From F1-120-MAGs118 sp013360535 (GTDB taxonomy: Bacteria; Planctomycetota; UBA1135; GCA-002686595), in NCBI GenBank assembly GCA_026647215.1, contig JAPKHC010000010.1, positions 1 to 64,000 of the forward strand: a DNA stretch of 64,000 nucleotides, in the 5' to 3' direction. This document shows positions 8,253 through 18,618 of the stretch, piece after piece (position 1 is the stretch's first letter; every line of letters begins with the position of its first letter). The position numbers and the translations under genes were made by a program. The notes under the pieces were generated by a model, which was not told the DNA's origin, ran no database searches, and worked only from the letters and a program-made list of their open reading frames with translations.

Positions 8253-9875
8253 ATGCAACCGATCCGACACTCGATCGTTCTCGCCGCCCTCTCGTGTGTT
8301 CCAGCGTCCGCCCAGCAGGTGCTGCAGAGCTGGCCCCCGGCCCCGGGTGAGACGCCCCAGGCGGTGGCGGCGGCCGGAGACGTCGACGGGGACGGGATCG
8401 CGGACCTCGCGCTGGTCGAGGCCAACCTGGCGCTGGCGAGCTCGCGGCTGCGCGTCTTCTCGCCCGCGAGCGCGACGCCGTTGCTCGACCTGTCCAGTGT
8501 CCCGGAAGTGCCCGGGGCCGGGTCGGCGCTGCTCGCGCTGGGCGACGTCAATGGCGACGGCCGCTCGGACCTCGCGGTCGGCGGGCGCGGCCGGATCGAG
8601 GCCTACTCGGGCGCGAATGGGACGGTCCTGTGGACGCGCGCCGTCGTCGGGGACACGCAAGCCTTCGCGCTCGTCAACGACCTCGACGCGGACGGCCGCG
8701 CGGACCTGCTCGCGGGCATTCCGATCACGGCCGGCACCCTCGCGGGCCAGGCGCTGGTGCTCTCGAGCTCGAGCGGCGCCGTGCTGCGCACGCTCGTCGC
8801 CCCGGCCGGCGCGAGCTCGCGCTTCGGGTTCGCGGTCGCCGCGGCCGGCGATCGCGACGGCGACGGCGTCGGCGAGTTCCTGATCGGCGACTGGGGCGTC
8901 AACAACTCGCGCGGCAGCGTGCAGTTCTTCTCGGGCGCGAGCGCACAGCCGCTGAACTCGCTGCAGGGCCCGCAGAACGCGCAGTTCTACGGCTTCGGCT
9001 ACGCCGTCGCGGAGCTCGAGGACCTCGACGGCGACGGCGTCGACGACTTCGCCTTCGCGGCGCCGTTCGCCTGTCTGGGCGGCGGCTACGAGGGCTGCGG
9101 AGCGTCGGGACGCATCCACATCCGCTCCGGCGCGAGCCTGGCGGAGCTCCACCTGATCCACACGCCGGGTGCGCTGAGCTTCGGCCTGGACCTCGAACCC
9201 TTCGCCGACCTCGATGGCGACGGCGTGCGCGAGCTGCTCGTCTCCTCGGGCACGGTGCGCATGGGCTGCTGCAACTACAACGCGGGCAGCGTGTTCGTGG
9301 TCTCCCCGCGCACGGGGCAGGTCTTCGTGCGCGGCTTCGCCCAGACCAACGGCGCCGTCGCCCGGATCGACGACCTCGATGGCGACGGGATCCCGGAGTA
9401 CCTCTCCGCGGTCTCGCTCTTCGGGGACGTGCGCAGCGAGCTCTCGCTCACACGCGTGCAACCCGTCGCCGAGCTCGCGTGCAGCGCGAGCACCAACTCG
9501 GCAGGCTGCGTGCCGACGCTGACGGGCTACGGCGGCCCGAGCCTCTCCGGCGGCGGTGATCTCGACCTCCAGCTCTCCGGGCTCGTCCCCGGTCGCGCGG
9601 TCCAGCTGCTGTGGAGCCCCGAGTCCGCCGCACGCCCGCTCGTCTTCGGCACGCTGTGCGTCGGCTCTCCCTTCGCGCGGAGCGCGGCGGTCGGCACGCA
9701 ACTCGACCCCTACTACTCGACCTGCGGCCACGTCGCGACGGTCGTGATCCCGGGCTCGCAAGTGCCCGCGCTCGGTGCCGCTGGCACGCGCTTCCGCGCC
9801 CAGGCCCTGCAGCGCGATCCCGCGGGCGACGGCCTGTCGCTCTCGAGCTCGCTCGTCGTCACGATCTGGCCCTGA
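8253..9875 (+). CDS. Secreted FG-GAP (integrin-like propeller) protein
   Basis: A 540-residue exported protein with a short signal peptide (cleavage near residue 21, ASAQ). At least seven Asp-rich repeats of the DxDGDGxxD type are spread over about residues 40-380, for example DVDGDGIADLALV, DVNGDGRSDLAVG and DLDGDGVDDFAFA. These are FG-GAP/VCBS calcium-binding loops of a beta-propeller. The last 150 residues form a separate beta-rich domain with two cysteine pairs. A GGAG-type ribosome-binding site lies 8 nt before the ATG. Such proteins are abundant at planctomycete cell surfaces; the ligand is unknown. The gene is divergent from the ECF sigma gene across a 240-nt region in which I see no confident promoter. 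Confidence 0.85.
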   Translation: MQPIRHSIVLAALSCVPASAQQVLQSWPPAPGETPQAVAAAGDVDGDGIADLALVEANLALASSRLRVFSPASATPLLDLSSVPEVPGAGSALLALGDVNGDGRSDLAVGGRGRIEAYSGANGTVLWTRAVVGDTQAFALVNDLDADGRADLLAGIPITAGTLAGQALVLSSSSGAVLRTLVAPAGASSRFGFAVAAAGDRDGDGVGEFLIGDWGVNNSRGSVQFFSGASAQPLNSLQGPQNAQFYGFGYAVAELEDLDGDGVDDFAFAAPFACLGGGYEGCGASGRIHIRSGASLAELHLIHTPGALSFGLDLEPFADLDGDGVRELLVSSGTVRMGCCNYNAGSVFVVSPRTGQVFVRGFAQTNGAVARIDDLDGDGIPEYLSAVSLFGDVRSELSLTRVQPVAELACSASTNSAGCVPTLTGYGGPSLSGGGDLDLQLSGLVPGRAVQLLWSPESAARPLVFGTLCVGSPFARSAAVGTQLDPYYSTCGHVATVVIPGSQVPALGAAGTRFRAQALQRDPAGDGLSLSSSLVVTIWP

Positions 9876-9914
9876 GCCCCGCGCCGCGAACGGTGAAGCC
9901 GCTCGCGGACCCGC

Positions 9915-10005
9915 TGCCCTGCGCCGTCGATCGGCGGCGCAGCACCGTCCTCGAGAGCTCGTGATCGTCCTTCGACGCGAGCTCCCGGTACTTTCCGGGC
10001 TCTCA
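9915..10005 (-). repeat. Stop-codon-anchored intergenic repeat, copy 1 (diverged)
   Basis: On the minus strand the tyrS stop TGA (10005-10003) is followed by GAGCCCGG, a small hairpin, then the repeat hairpins: first inverted repeat GAGCTCG/CGAGCTC (9985-9979 with 9962-9956) and second hairpin TGCGCCG/CGGCGCA (9942-9936 with 9927-9921). The third hairpin of the family is not recognisable. It sits between convergent genes (FG-GAP gene and tyrS). It was recognised by alignment with the copies at 23954, 26715 and 31273. Confidence 0.6.
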
Positions 10006-11181
10006 GCGCACGCGCAGGAACTTGCGCTTGCCGAACTGGATGAGCAGCGGCTCGCCCGGGCGCTGCACGACGAACTTCGGATCCTTGTGGACCGTTCCGC
10101 CGAGCTTGACGCCGCCCTGTTCGACGGTGCGGCGCGCTTCGTTCGAGCTCGGCGCGAGGCCGAGGTCGCGCAGCAGCACCGCGAGCGGCACTCCCTCCGC
10201 GGGCCAGGCGTGCGTGACCTCCGGAATGTCGCTCGGCAGCTCGCGGTCGCGGAACTGGCGGTCGAAGGCCTCGCTCGCGGCGCGACCGGCCTCGCGGCCG
10301 TGGTAGAAAGCCGCAATCTCCTCACCCAGGCGCGCCTTGGCGCTGCGCGGGTGGCCGGCGAGCAGCGCCGCGACCTCGTCCTTCCGAAGGTCGGTCAAGA
10401 GCTCGAACCACGTGCCCATCACGTCGTCGCCGAGGCTCATCACCTTGCCGAACATTTCCGGCGCGCTCTCGGTCAGGCCGATCGAGTTGCCGTAGCTCTT
10501 CGACATCTTGCGGCCGTCGAGGCCGTTGATCAGCGGGAACGTCAGGCAGATCTGCGGCGGCTGGCCTTCCTTCTCCTGCAGCTCGCGCCCGACCAGCAGG
10601 TTGAAGAGTTGATCCGTGCCGCCGATCTCGACGTCGCTCTGGATCATCACGCTGTCCCAGCCCTGCATCAGCGGGTACAGGAACTCGTGGACGCCGATCG
10701 CCTCGCCCGCCTCCATGCGTTTCTCGAACGTGTCGCGCTCGAGCATGCGCGCGACCGTCGCCTTGCCGGCGAGCCGCAGCACGTCCTCGAAGCGCATCTG
10801 GTCGAACCACTCGGAGTTGCGGTGCACCTCGGTGCGCGCCATGTCGAGCACGCGGCCGGCCTGTTCGGTGTAGGTGACGAGGTTGCGCTCGACGTCCTCG
10901 CGCGAGAGCTGCGGGCGCAGCTTGTTGCGGCCCGACGGGTCGCCGACCATCGCGGTCGCGTCGCCGACGATCAGCACGATCTGGTGCCCGGCCTGCTGCA
11001 TCGCGCGCAGGCGCAGGAGCTGCACCGAGTGGCCGACGTGCAGGTCGGGCGAGCTCGGGTCCATGCCGAACTTGATGCGCAGCTTCCGGCCCTTGGAGGC
11101 CGCGTGGTCGAGGCGCTTTTGGAGGTCGCCGCGCTCGATCACGTCGACGGCGCAGCGGGTCAGGAGGTCGAGGTCGCTCAT
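10003..11181 (-). CDS. tyrS: Tyrosyl-tRNA synthetase
   Basis: A 392-residue class I synthetase that attaches tyrosine to tRNA-Tyr. The HIGH-like signature is HVGH in DPSSPDLHVGHS (about residues 41-52); KMSKS is intact in GRKMSKSYGN (about 230). A C-terminal S4 RNA-binding domain covers about residues 325-392. The loop VGDPSGRN and the overall layout fit the TyrZ-like branch. The ATG at 11181 overlaps the stop of the upstream lipoprotein gene by 4 nt (ATGA), indicating translational coupling. The stop codon abuts repeat copy 1. Confidence 0.96.
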   Translation of the reverse strand: MSDLDLLTRCAVDVIERGDLQKRLDHAASKGRKLRIKFGMDPSSPDLHVGHSVQLLRLRAMQQAGHQIVLIVGDATAMVGDPSGRNKLRPQLSREDVERNLVTYTEQAGRVLDMARTEVHRNSEWFDQMRFEDVLRLAGKATVARMLERDTFEKRMEAGEAIGVHEFLYPLMQGWDSVMIQSDVEIGGTDQLFNLLVGRELQEKEGQPPQICLTFPLINGLDGRKMSKSYGNSIGLTESAPEMFGKVMSLGDDVMGTWFELLTDLRKDEVAALLAGHPRSAKARLGEEIAAFYHGREAGRAASEAFDRQFRDRELPSDIPEVTHAWPAEGVPLAVLLRDLGLAPSSNEARRTVEQGGVKLGGTVHKDPKFVVQRPGEPLLIQFGKRKFLRVR

Positions 11182-12341
11182 GGCTCGTTCGGTTGGGGCC
11201 GGAGAGCTTCGCTTCCCGCATCGGGCAAGTCGAGCTTCGGTCGCGGCGCACGCGCACGCACTTGCGCGCGGGCCTCGAGCCACGCGCGCCAGCCCGCCGG
11301 AGTCGCGGGCGGGTCCTCGAGCAGCGTCAGGAACCTCAGCGCCGGCGCGAGCCGTTCGAGCTCGTCGTTCACAAGGCGCAGGAATCCCGGCGTCGCGAGG
11401 TCGAGCGCCTCGTCGCGCCGCGTGGGCACGAGGCGCGCCGCACGCTCGAGCAGCGCCGGCAGGGACGGAGCGCCTCGCTCGACGTAAGCCGCGAACTCCT
11501 GCGGATCGACCTCGCCCGTCGGCAGGCGCGGGTCGAGCCGCAGCACCTCGCACTCGCCGGCGCGGAAGGCGTTGGCGGGCAGCTCGCGGCCGTCGCGCTG
11601 GATCGAGCCACCGAGCGTGATCAGTTCCCAGCGGCCGCGCGCGGCGACGAGGCCGCGCACGGGCACGTAGAAAGTGCCGAGCCGGATCTCGACCTCGACT
11701 TGCGGCTCCAGCTCGAGGTCGGCGAGCGCGTCGGTCAGCACGCGGCGGCGCGCGCGGCTCTCGATGCCCGTCTCGCTCGTGCCCAGCGAGCTGAACACGA
11801 GCGACGCTCCCGGACAGCGCAGGTGCACCGCCGTCTCGGTCTGCGGATTGGCGCGCAGGAGCACCTCGAATTCGCCTTCGTTGCCCGTCGCACGCGCTTC
11901 GAGCGCCAGTCCGAGCGCGGCCGCCGTCGCTCGGCCGGCGAGGATGTTGCGGAAGCCCTCCGCGCGGCGCGCAGCGGCACCGACCGGCCCGCGCGCCTCG
12001 ATGCGCGCGAGGATGCGCCCGGCGGCGTCGTGCTCGCGGCGCTCCAGCGCTCCGGCGAGCTCGTCGAACAGGCCCTCGAAGGGCTGCACTTCCACGAGCG
12101 CGAGCCGCGCGTCGAGCGCACGCGCGTCGGAGGGCGCGACGCGTCCCTGCGGAACCAGCGCCAGCGCTCGGTCGAGCTCGTCCCGCGCCCCGCGCAGCTC
12201 GCCCGCACGCTCGAGCTCGCTTGCCCGCGCCACGCCGCGCACGAGCTCCGCCGAGCTCCACTCGCTCCAAACGAAGCCGCCCTGCGTCGCACAGGCGGCG
12301 AGCAGGGCGGCAAGAACTGCGAGGACGGGGGCGCGCTTCAC
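11178..12341 (-). CDS. Lipoprotein of unknown function
   Basis: A 387-residue protein with a GTG start at 12341, a lipoprotein signal (MKRAPVLAVLAALLAAC, lipobox LLAAC) and a helical, TPR-like region at about residues 30-120. A beta-rich middle follows (about 155-250) with LVFSSLGTSE and an EVEIRLGTFYVPV strand. I recognise no family. It lies 22 nt after rpsA and overlaps tyrS by 4 nt, so it is probably cotranscribed with ribosomal and tRNA-charging genes. The link with translation may be only positional. Confidence 0.75.
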   Translation of the reverse strand: MKRAPVLAVLAALLAACATQGGFVWSEWSSAELVRGVARASELERAGELRGARDELDRALALVPQGRVAPSDARALDARLALVEVQPFEGLFDELAGALERREHDAAGRILARIEARGPVGAAARRAEGFRNILAGRATAAALGLALEARATGNEGEFEVLLRANPQTETAVHLRCPGASLVFSSLGTSETGIESRARRRVLTDALADLELEPQVEVEIRLGTFYVPVRGLVAARGRWELITLGGSIQRDGRELPANAFRAGECEVLRLDPRLPTGEVDPQEFAAYVERGAPSLPALLERAARLVPTRRDEALDLATPGFLRLVNDELERLAPALRFLTLLEDPPATPAGWRAWLEARAQVRARAPRPKLDLPDAGSEALRPQPNEP

Positions 12342-12363
12342 GCCCCCATCCTAGCTGCAAGGG

Positions 12364-14091
12364 TCACGCCGGTTGCGTGCCTTCGGGCGGCTTGGGGTTG
12401 AGCTTGTCCTTCTCGATCTGCTCGAAGAGCGGCTTGTTCTCCTCGAAGTCCGCGTGGACGAAGGACAGGCCGATCTTGCGCTCTTCCGTGTCGACGCGGA
12501 TGACGCGCACCTCGATCTTCATGCCCGGACGCACGATCTCCTCGGGGCTCTGGATCTTGTGGTCGGCGAGCTCGGAGATGTGCAGCAGGCCCTCGAGGTC
12601 CTCCTCGAGCTTCACGAAGGCACCGAAGTTGGTGATCTTCGTGACGTGGCCCGAGAGCAGGTCCCCAACGTGGTAGTTGTTGGGGATGTGATCCATCCAG
12701 GGGTCGTTGTCGAGCTGCTTCTTGCCGAGCGCGATGCGCTTCTTGCCGGTGTCGACCGACAGCACGACGCAGCGCAGCTTGTCGCCCTTCTTCACCATCT
12801 CGGACGGGTGCGTGATCTTCTTCGTCCACGACATGTCCGAGACGTGCAGCAGGCCGTCGATGCCTTCCTCGATCTCCACGAACGCGCCGTAGGAGGTGAG
12901 GTTGCGGACGGTGCCCTCGATGACGGTGCCGACCGGGTAGTGCTGCTCGACGAGATCCCAGGGGTTCGTCTCGGCCTGCTTCATGCCGAGCGAGATCTCC
13001 TGCTTCTCCTTGTTGTACTCGAGCACCACGACCTCGACCTTGTCGCCGGTCTTGACCAGTTCGCTGGGGTGGTTGATGCGCCGCGTCCAGCTCATCTCCG
13101 AGATGTGCACGAGGCCTTCCACGCCGTCCTCGAGCTTCACGAACGCGCCGTAGGACATGATGTTGACCACCTCGCCGACGTGCTTGGACGCGACGGGGTA
13201 GCGCGACTCGATGCCTTCCCAGGGGCTGGCCTGCTTCTGCTTGAGGCCGAGAGCGATGCGCTCGCGCTCGGTGTCGACGCGCAGCACCTTGATCTCGATC
13301 TCCTGGTCGAGCTGCACCATCTCGCTGGGGTGGTTGATGCGACCCCAGGTCATGTCGGTGATGTGCAGCAGGCCGTCGATGCCGCCGAGGTCGACGAACA
13401 CGCCGAAGTCGGCGATGTTCTTGACGACGCCCTTGCGGACCTGGCCCTCCTGGATGTCCGAGAGCAGGAATTCCTTCTGCTTCTGGCGCTCTTCCTCGAG
13501 CAGCTTGCGGCGCGAGATGACGATGTTCATCCGCTCCTGGTCGATCTTGATGATGCGCGCGCGCACCGGCTCGCCGATGAAGTCGCTGATGTCGTGCGTG
13601 CGGCGCAGGTTGACCTGGCTCGCGGGCAGGAACACGTTGACGCCTTCGACGTCGACGAGCAGGCCGCCCTTGATCTTGCGCTGGCAGATGCCCTGGATCT
13701 CGTCGCCTTCCTTGTACTTCGTGCTGACGCGCTCCCAGGCGCGCAGGCGATCGGCGCGACGCTTGGACAGCACCGCGGTGTCGTTCTCGTCGAGACAGTC
13801 GTAGAAGACCTCGTAGGTCTCGCCCTTCTTGGGGAGCGTCTCGCCGAACTCTGCCAGCGGGATCGAGCCTTCGCTCTTGCCGCCGATGTCCATGACGACC
13901 ATGCCGGTCTTGTCGTCGACCGAGTCCACGATGGCCTTGACGATCTGGCCCGTGGCGATGTCCTTCACCGAAGAGTGGAGCGCGTCGGAGAGCTCGGCTT
14001 CGGTGACCGACCCCATCGCCGTCTGGAGCTGTTTCTCCAGTTCGGCCGGGTCGATTTCGTATTGCTTGATCCTGCGGGAGGCGAGAGCCAT
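12364..14091 (-). CDS. rpsA: 30S ribosomal protein S1
   Basis: A 575-residue protein made of six S1 RNA-binding domains. It helps dock mRNA on the 30S subunit. Repeats such as DGLLHITDMTWGRINHPSEM, EGLVHISEMSWTRRINHPSE and DGLLHVSDMSWTKKITHPSE are easily seen from about residue 205 onward; the first two domains are the diverged, ribosome-binding type. The ATG at 14091 is preferred (MALASRRIK) because AAGGA lies 10 nt upstream; a longer reading adds 21 residues with no support. It follows plsC and cmk in the common cmk-plsC-rpsA order. Confidence 0.95.
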   Translation of the reverse strand: MALASRRIKQYEIDPAELEKQLQTAMGSVTEAELSDALHSSVKDIATGQIVKAIVDSVDDKTGMVVMDIGGKSEGSIPLAEFGETLPKKGETYEVFYDCLDENDTAVLSKRRADRLRAWERVSTKYKEGDEIQGICQRKIKGGLLVDVEGVNVFLPASQVNLRRTHDISDFIGEPVRARIIKIDQERMNIVISRRKLLEEERQKQKEFLLSDIQEGQVRKGVVKNIADFGVFVDLGGIDGLLHITDMTWGRINHPSEMVQLDQEIEIKVLRVDTERERIALGLKQKQASPWEGIESRYPVASKHVGEVVNIMSYGAFVKLEDGVEGLVHISEMSWTRRINHPSELVKTGDKVEVVVLEYNKEKQEISLGMKQAETNPWDLVEQHYPVGTVIEGTVRNLTSYGAFVEIEEGIDGLLHVSDMSWTKKITHPSEMVKKGDKLRCVVLSVDTGKKRIALGKKQLDNDPWMDHIPNNYHVGDLLSGHVTKITNFGAFVKLEEDLEGLLHISELADHKIQSPEEIVRPGMKIEVRVIRVDTEERKIGLSFVHADFEENKPLFEQIEKDKLNPKPPEGTQPA

Positions 14092-14202
14092 GAAAAGAGG
14101 GTCCTTGGGGACGGGAATGAAAACGGGGTTTTCAGAAGTTGCTCCCCGTCGCACGTGCGGCGGGGACTGCTTGGGATTGCGGGTTCGTCGGGAGCGTGTC
14201 CA

Positions 14203-14847
14203 CTAGGCTCGACCGTCACCGGTCATCTCGGCGACAGCGGCCTGCGTGCGTTCGAGCGCATCGGGCAGGCTGGAATCGATCGGTGCACCGAAGCGCACGC
14301 GGATCTTCTTCGGCCGCGGGAAGAGCGCCTTCTTCGGCATGGCCTCGAAGGAGCCACGGATCGAGCACGGCACGATCGGCACCTTGGCCATGCGTGCGGC
14401 GACCAGCGCTCCACCCTTGAACTCGCTCACGCGGCCATCGACGGTGCGCGTGCCTTCGGGGAAGACCACCACGCAGTCGCCGCGCTCGAGGTGCTGCACC
14501 ATCTCGCGCAGCGCCGCACGGTCGGGCGCACCACGCTTGATCAGCACGGCGCCGCAAGTGCGCATCAACCACGCCAGCGGCTTGAAGTTGGCGAGCGTGT
14601 CGCGCGCGACGAACGAGACGTGGCGCGGGATCGCGTGGCTCAGCACCGGAATGTCGTAGAACGACTGGTGGTTCGACATCACCACCACGCCGCCCGTCTT
14701 CGGCAGGTGCTCGCGGCCCTCGTAGCTCTCGCGGAACCACAGGGCGCCGAAAGCCCAGGTCGACAGGTGCGCCGCACGGTAGCCGGGCGTCGCATGCACG
14801 AGAACCTCGGGCGCGCTCGCGGGCGTTTTCACCGGCGTTTCGCTCAC
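14203..14847 (-). CDS. plsC: 1-acyl-glycerol-3-phosphate acyltransferase
   Basis: A 214-residue membrane-associated enzyme that adds the second acyl chain during phosphatidic acid synthesis. The catalytic HX4D motif is NHQSFYD (about residues 48-54), and the acceptor-binding FPEGTRT motif is near 121. The start is a GTG at 14847 overlapping the cmk stop by 4 nt (GTGA), since no ATG precedes the conserved region. It belongs to the cmk-plsC-rpsA run. Together with plsX at 47085 it covers part of phospholipid synthesis; no plsY is in this window. Confidence 0.92.
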   Translation of the reverse strand: MSETPVKTPASAPEVLVHATPGYRAAHLSTWAFGALWFRESYEGREHLPKTGGVVVMSNHQSFYDIPVLSHAIPRHVSFVARDTLANFKPLAWLMRTCGAVLIKRGAPDRAALREMVQHLERGDCVVVFPEGTRTVDGRVSEFKGGALVAARMAKVPIVPCSIRGSFEAMPKKALFPRPKKIRVRFGAPIDSSLPDALERTQAAVAEMTGDGRA

Positions 14848-15491
14848 TTCGAGCTCCCGCGGATCGTGCGCAGCAACGTGTCGAGCACGTCGTTCGCGTC
14901 CTTGCCGTCGGTCTCGATCAGCGTCACGCCCTCGCCGCGCGAGAGCGGTGCGACCGCGCGCGTCGAGTCGAGGCGGTCGCGCCGCTCGATGTCGACGCGG
15001 ATGCGCTCGACGTCGCTGGGGGTGCCCAGCTCGAGCGCGCGGCGTCGCGCACGCTCGGACGAACTCGCGTTGAGAAAGAACCGGTGCTCGGCGCGCGGGA
15101 ACACGACCGTGGTCATGTCCCGGCCCTCCGCGACGAGGCCTCCCCACCGTTCGGCGAGCGAACGCTGGAGCGCGACGATCGGGTCGCGGACTTCGCCGTG
15201 AGCGCTCACCGCCGACACGTGGCTCGTGACCTCGTGGCTGCGGATGTGCGGCTCGCCGGGCTCGCCCGCGATCAGCACCTTGCCCTGCGCGTCGAAGTCG
15301 AGCTCGATCTCGCTCGCCACCTTCGCGCAGTCCCTCCCGTTCGCCGGATCGAGTCCTCGACGCAACACCTCCAAGGTCACGGCGCGGTACATGGCACCGG
15401 TGTCCAGGAAGTGGAGTCCGAGAGCGCTCGCCAGCGACTTCGCGACGGTGCTCTTGCCGGCCCCGGCGGGTCCGTCGATGGCGACGATCAT
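14844..15491 (-). CDS. cmk: Cytidylate kinase
   Basis: A 215-residue nucleotide kinase that phosphorylates CMP and dCMP using ATP. The P-loop GPAGAGKST is at residues 7-15, followed by the CMP-binding LDTGAMYRAVT (about 29-39) and the GRDMTTVVFP block near 122. Size and order of motifs are normal. It is followed with a 4-nt overlap by plsC, and lpxH ends 45 nt upstream, so these genes probably share a transcript. Confidence 0.95.
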   Translation of the reverse strand: MIVAIDGPAGAGKSTVAKSLASALGLHFLDTGAMYRAVTLEVLRRGLDPANGRDCAKVASEIELDFDAQGKVLIAGEPGEPHIRSHEVTSHVSAVSAHGEVRDPIVALQRSLAERWGGLVAEGRDMTTVVFPRAEHRFFLNASSSERARRRALELGTPSDVERIRVDIERRDRLDSTRAVAPLSRGEGVTLIETDGKDANDVLDTLLRTIRGSSK

Positions 15492-15536
15492 GGCGGATGG
15501 AAAGGGCCGAAGAGTCTACGGACGGCCCCGGATTCC

Positions 15537-16268
15537 TCAAGCGCGGGCGCTGGAAACGGCCTCCAAGGCCCCGCCGGCCCCCCACCGGAGGCAGTCGCGG
15601 CCGCCGCCGAAGGCGTCGAGCACGATCCAGCGGGTCGCGCCCGCGGGCTCGTCGCGCCACAGGTGCGCGTGGCCGACCACCAGCGTCGGGCAGGCGAAGG
15701 CGGCGGCGAGGCGCTCGGCCTCGGAGCGCTGCTGGGTCTTCGACTCGTCGGGCTTGGCCGCGACGGCGCGCACGCTGGCCTTGCGCAGGCGACGCGCGAC
15801 CCACAACGCGACCGGTCGCGGCAGGCGCGGAGCGAGCGCGCGGATCGGGCGCGAGCGCACGACCCGCTTGAGGCGCTGGTAGCCGAGGTCGCGCGTGCAG
15901 AGCTCGTCGCCGTGCAGGAAGAGCACGCGGCCCGCGCTCGAACGGCCGATCAGCCCGTCGCGGTGCACGCGCGCGCCGGTGCGCTCCTCGAAGGCCGCAT
16001 CGAGCAGGAAATCGCGGTTGCCGTGCAGCACGTGCAGCTCGCACCCCGCGCGCGCGAGCTCGGCCAGCGCGTCGAGCACCCGTGCCGCGGCCGGCAGCTC
16101 CGCCTGCGCGGGTCCGATCCACGCGTCGAACAGGTCGCCGAGGATCAACAACGCCGGCGCTCCCCGTGCACGGCGCAGGAACTCGAGGAACTCGCGCGGC
16201 TCCGCCCCGGCTGGCCCCACGTCGAGGTGCAGGTCGGCGATGACGAGCGTCCCCGGACGGAGCTCCAT
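15537..16268 (-). CDS. lpxH: UDP-2,3-diacylglucosamine diphosphatase, LpxH-like
   Basis: A 243-residue calcineurin-like metallophosphoesterase. Metal ligands are seen as ADLHLD (residues 11-16), GDLFDAWIG (about 43-51), HGNRDFLL (about 80-87), HGDELCTRD (about 118) and VGHAHLWR (about 197). The FDAWIG, HGNRDFLL and LCTRD contexts are typical of LpxH, which removes UMP from UDP-diacylglucosamine during lipid A synthesis at the inner membrane. The start ATG at 16268 is chosen because the frame upstream is Arg-rich and unconserved. If the assignment is right, the organism makes lipid A. A related hydrolase with another substrate cannot be excluded. Confidence 0.75.
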   Translation of the reverse strand: MELRPGTLVIADLHLDVGPAGAEPREFLEFLRRARGAPALLILGDLFDAWIGPAQAELPAAARVLDALAELARAGCELHVLHGNRDFLLDAAFEERTGARVHRDGLIGRSSAGRVLFLHGDELCTRDLGYQRLKRVVRSRPIRALAPRLPRPVALWVARRLRKASVRAVAAKPDESKTQQRSEAERLAAAFACPTLVVGHAHLWRDEPAGATRWIVLDAFGGGRDCLRWGAGGALEAVSSARA

Positions 16269-16424
16269 CTCGGCTAGCGACGGCGGCGGCACGGCCGGAG
16301 AGCCTATCCGGCGGCGGCACCCCCACCCAAACGCACACACTTCCGGGCACGGAAGCTGCCCACGCTGCTACGCGGAGGGAACACGAACTTGGGCCCGGCG
16401 CCGCACCACGCCCCATGGCGGGCC

Positions 16425-16441
16425 TCGGCACGAACGTTGTA
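16425..16441 (+). promoter_or_regulatory. Possible sigma-54 (-24/-12) promoter for the TonB-like gene
   Basis: The sequence TCGGCACGAACGTTGTA matches the sigma-54 consensus TGGCACG-N4-TTGCW except at the first base and the -12 C (GT in place of GC). GG and GT are exactly 12 nt apart. The start point would fall near 16452, about 16 nt before the GTG. The neighbouring convergent gene encodes a sigma-54 activator and rpoN is 5 kb away, which makes the match more interesting. Confidence 0.35.
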
Positions 16442-16467
16442 GGTGTGGAGAGCTGCAGGACCTCAAA

Positions 16468-17217
16468 GTGAACCGCCTCCCCCGCCGCCCGCTAGCCCGC
16501 AGCCGCTCGAGCGCCTGGCTGACCTCGCTCGCGCTGCATGCTGCGTTGCTGCTGCTCGCGCCGGGCATCGTGTACGTCGTGTCCGCTCGCGCGCCGCGCC
16601 CGCCGGTCGAGATCCGCGTCGCGGAACGGCCGGAACCCGTGCCGGTGTTCGAGCCGCCTGCGCCCGACGAGGAGCCGCGCGAACTCGAGCTCGAGACTCC
16701 GGAGGATCCGGCCGTCGTCGAGGCGGAGTTCGAGCCCGTCCCGCTGCTGCCGCTCGAAGGCGCAGCCGTCGCCGCGACGCTCACGGTGCCGTTCGAGCCG
16801 AACCTGCGTTCGATTCGATTCGGTGGGACGAAGTCGGTGGCTGGTTCCGCACCCAGCGGAACCGACAGAGTCGCCCAGGGCGCTCCGCCGATGGCTGACG
16901 CCCCAAGCGCTCCCGCTGCGCCTGTCTCCGGTCGACAGGGCAGCGGCGCCATCGCCCGCACGACTCCGCAGCCCGAGTACCCGCCGCTCTCGCGTCGCCG
17001 CGGCGAACAAGGCACGGTCACGCTGCGCATCTCGGTCGACGACCACGGCGTCGTCGCGCACGTCGAGCTGGTCGAGTCGTCGGGCTTCCGCCGCCTCGAT
17101 GAGGCCGCGATTGCAGGAGTGCGCGCCTGGCGCTTCGAGCCCGCGACCGAAGCGAGCGGCGCTCCGATCGACAGCGAAGTGTTGTGGCGCGTCGTGTTCG
17201 AGCTGAAGAGCGCGTAG
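16468..17217 (+). CDS. TonB-like energy transducer
   Basis: A 249-residue protein with a GTG start at 16468, preceded by AGGA at a good distance. One membrane helix lies at about residues 18-38, followed by a Pro/Glu-rich periplasmic linker (about 40-155) and a C-terminal TonB domain (about 165-249) with PEYPPLSRRRGEQGTVTLRI and AIAGVRAWRFEPA. TonB transmits proton-motive force from ExbB/ExbD to outer-membrane receptors; no exbB or exbD is adjacent. The stop codon lies inside a palindrome shared with the convergent activator gene. Regulation by sigma-54 is possible. Confidence 0.85.
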   Translation: MNRLPRRPLARSRSSAWLTSLALHAALLLLAPGIVYVVSARAPRPPVEIRVAERPEPVPVFEPPAPDEEPRELELETPEDPAVVEAEFEPVPLLPLEGAAVAATLTVPFEPNLRSIRFGGTKSVAGSAPSGTDRVAQGAPPMADAPSAPAAPVSGRQGSGAIARTTPQPEYPPLSRRRGEQGTVTLRISVDDHGVVAHVELVESSGFRRLDEAAIAGVRAWRFEPATEASGAPIDSEVLWRVVFELKSA

Positions 17218-17233
17218 CGGGCTGCGCCGCCCG

Positions 17234-17244
<11 letters not shown>
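17209..17244. terminator. Perfect palindrome holding the stop codons of two convergent genes
   Basis: A 15-bp perfect inverted repeat (GAGCGCGTAGCGGGC on each strand) encloses a 6-nt loop. Both convergent genes end in it: each reads Ser-Ala-stop from the same arm sequence. No T-run follows on either strand, but the stem is very stable and a bidirectional terminator is the natural reading. Confidence 0.7.
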
Positions 17245-18604
<1,360 letters not shown>

Positions 18605-18618
18605 GGCGTCCCTAGCGC

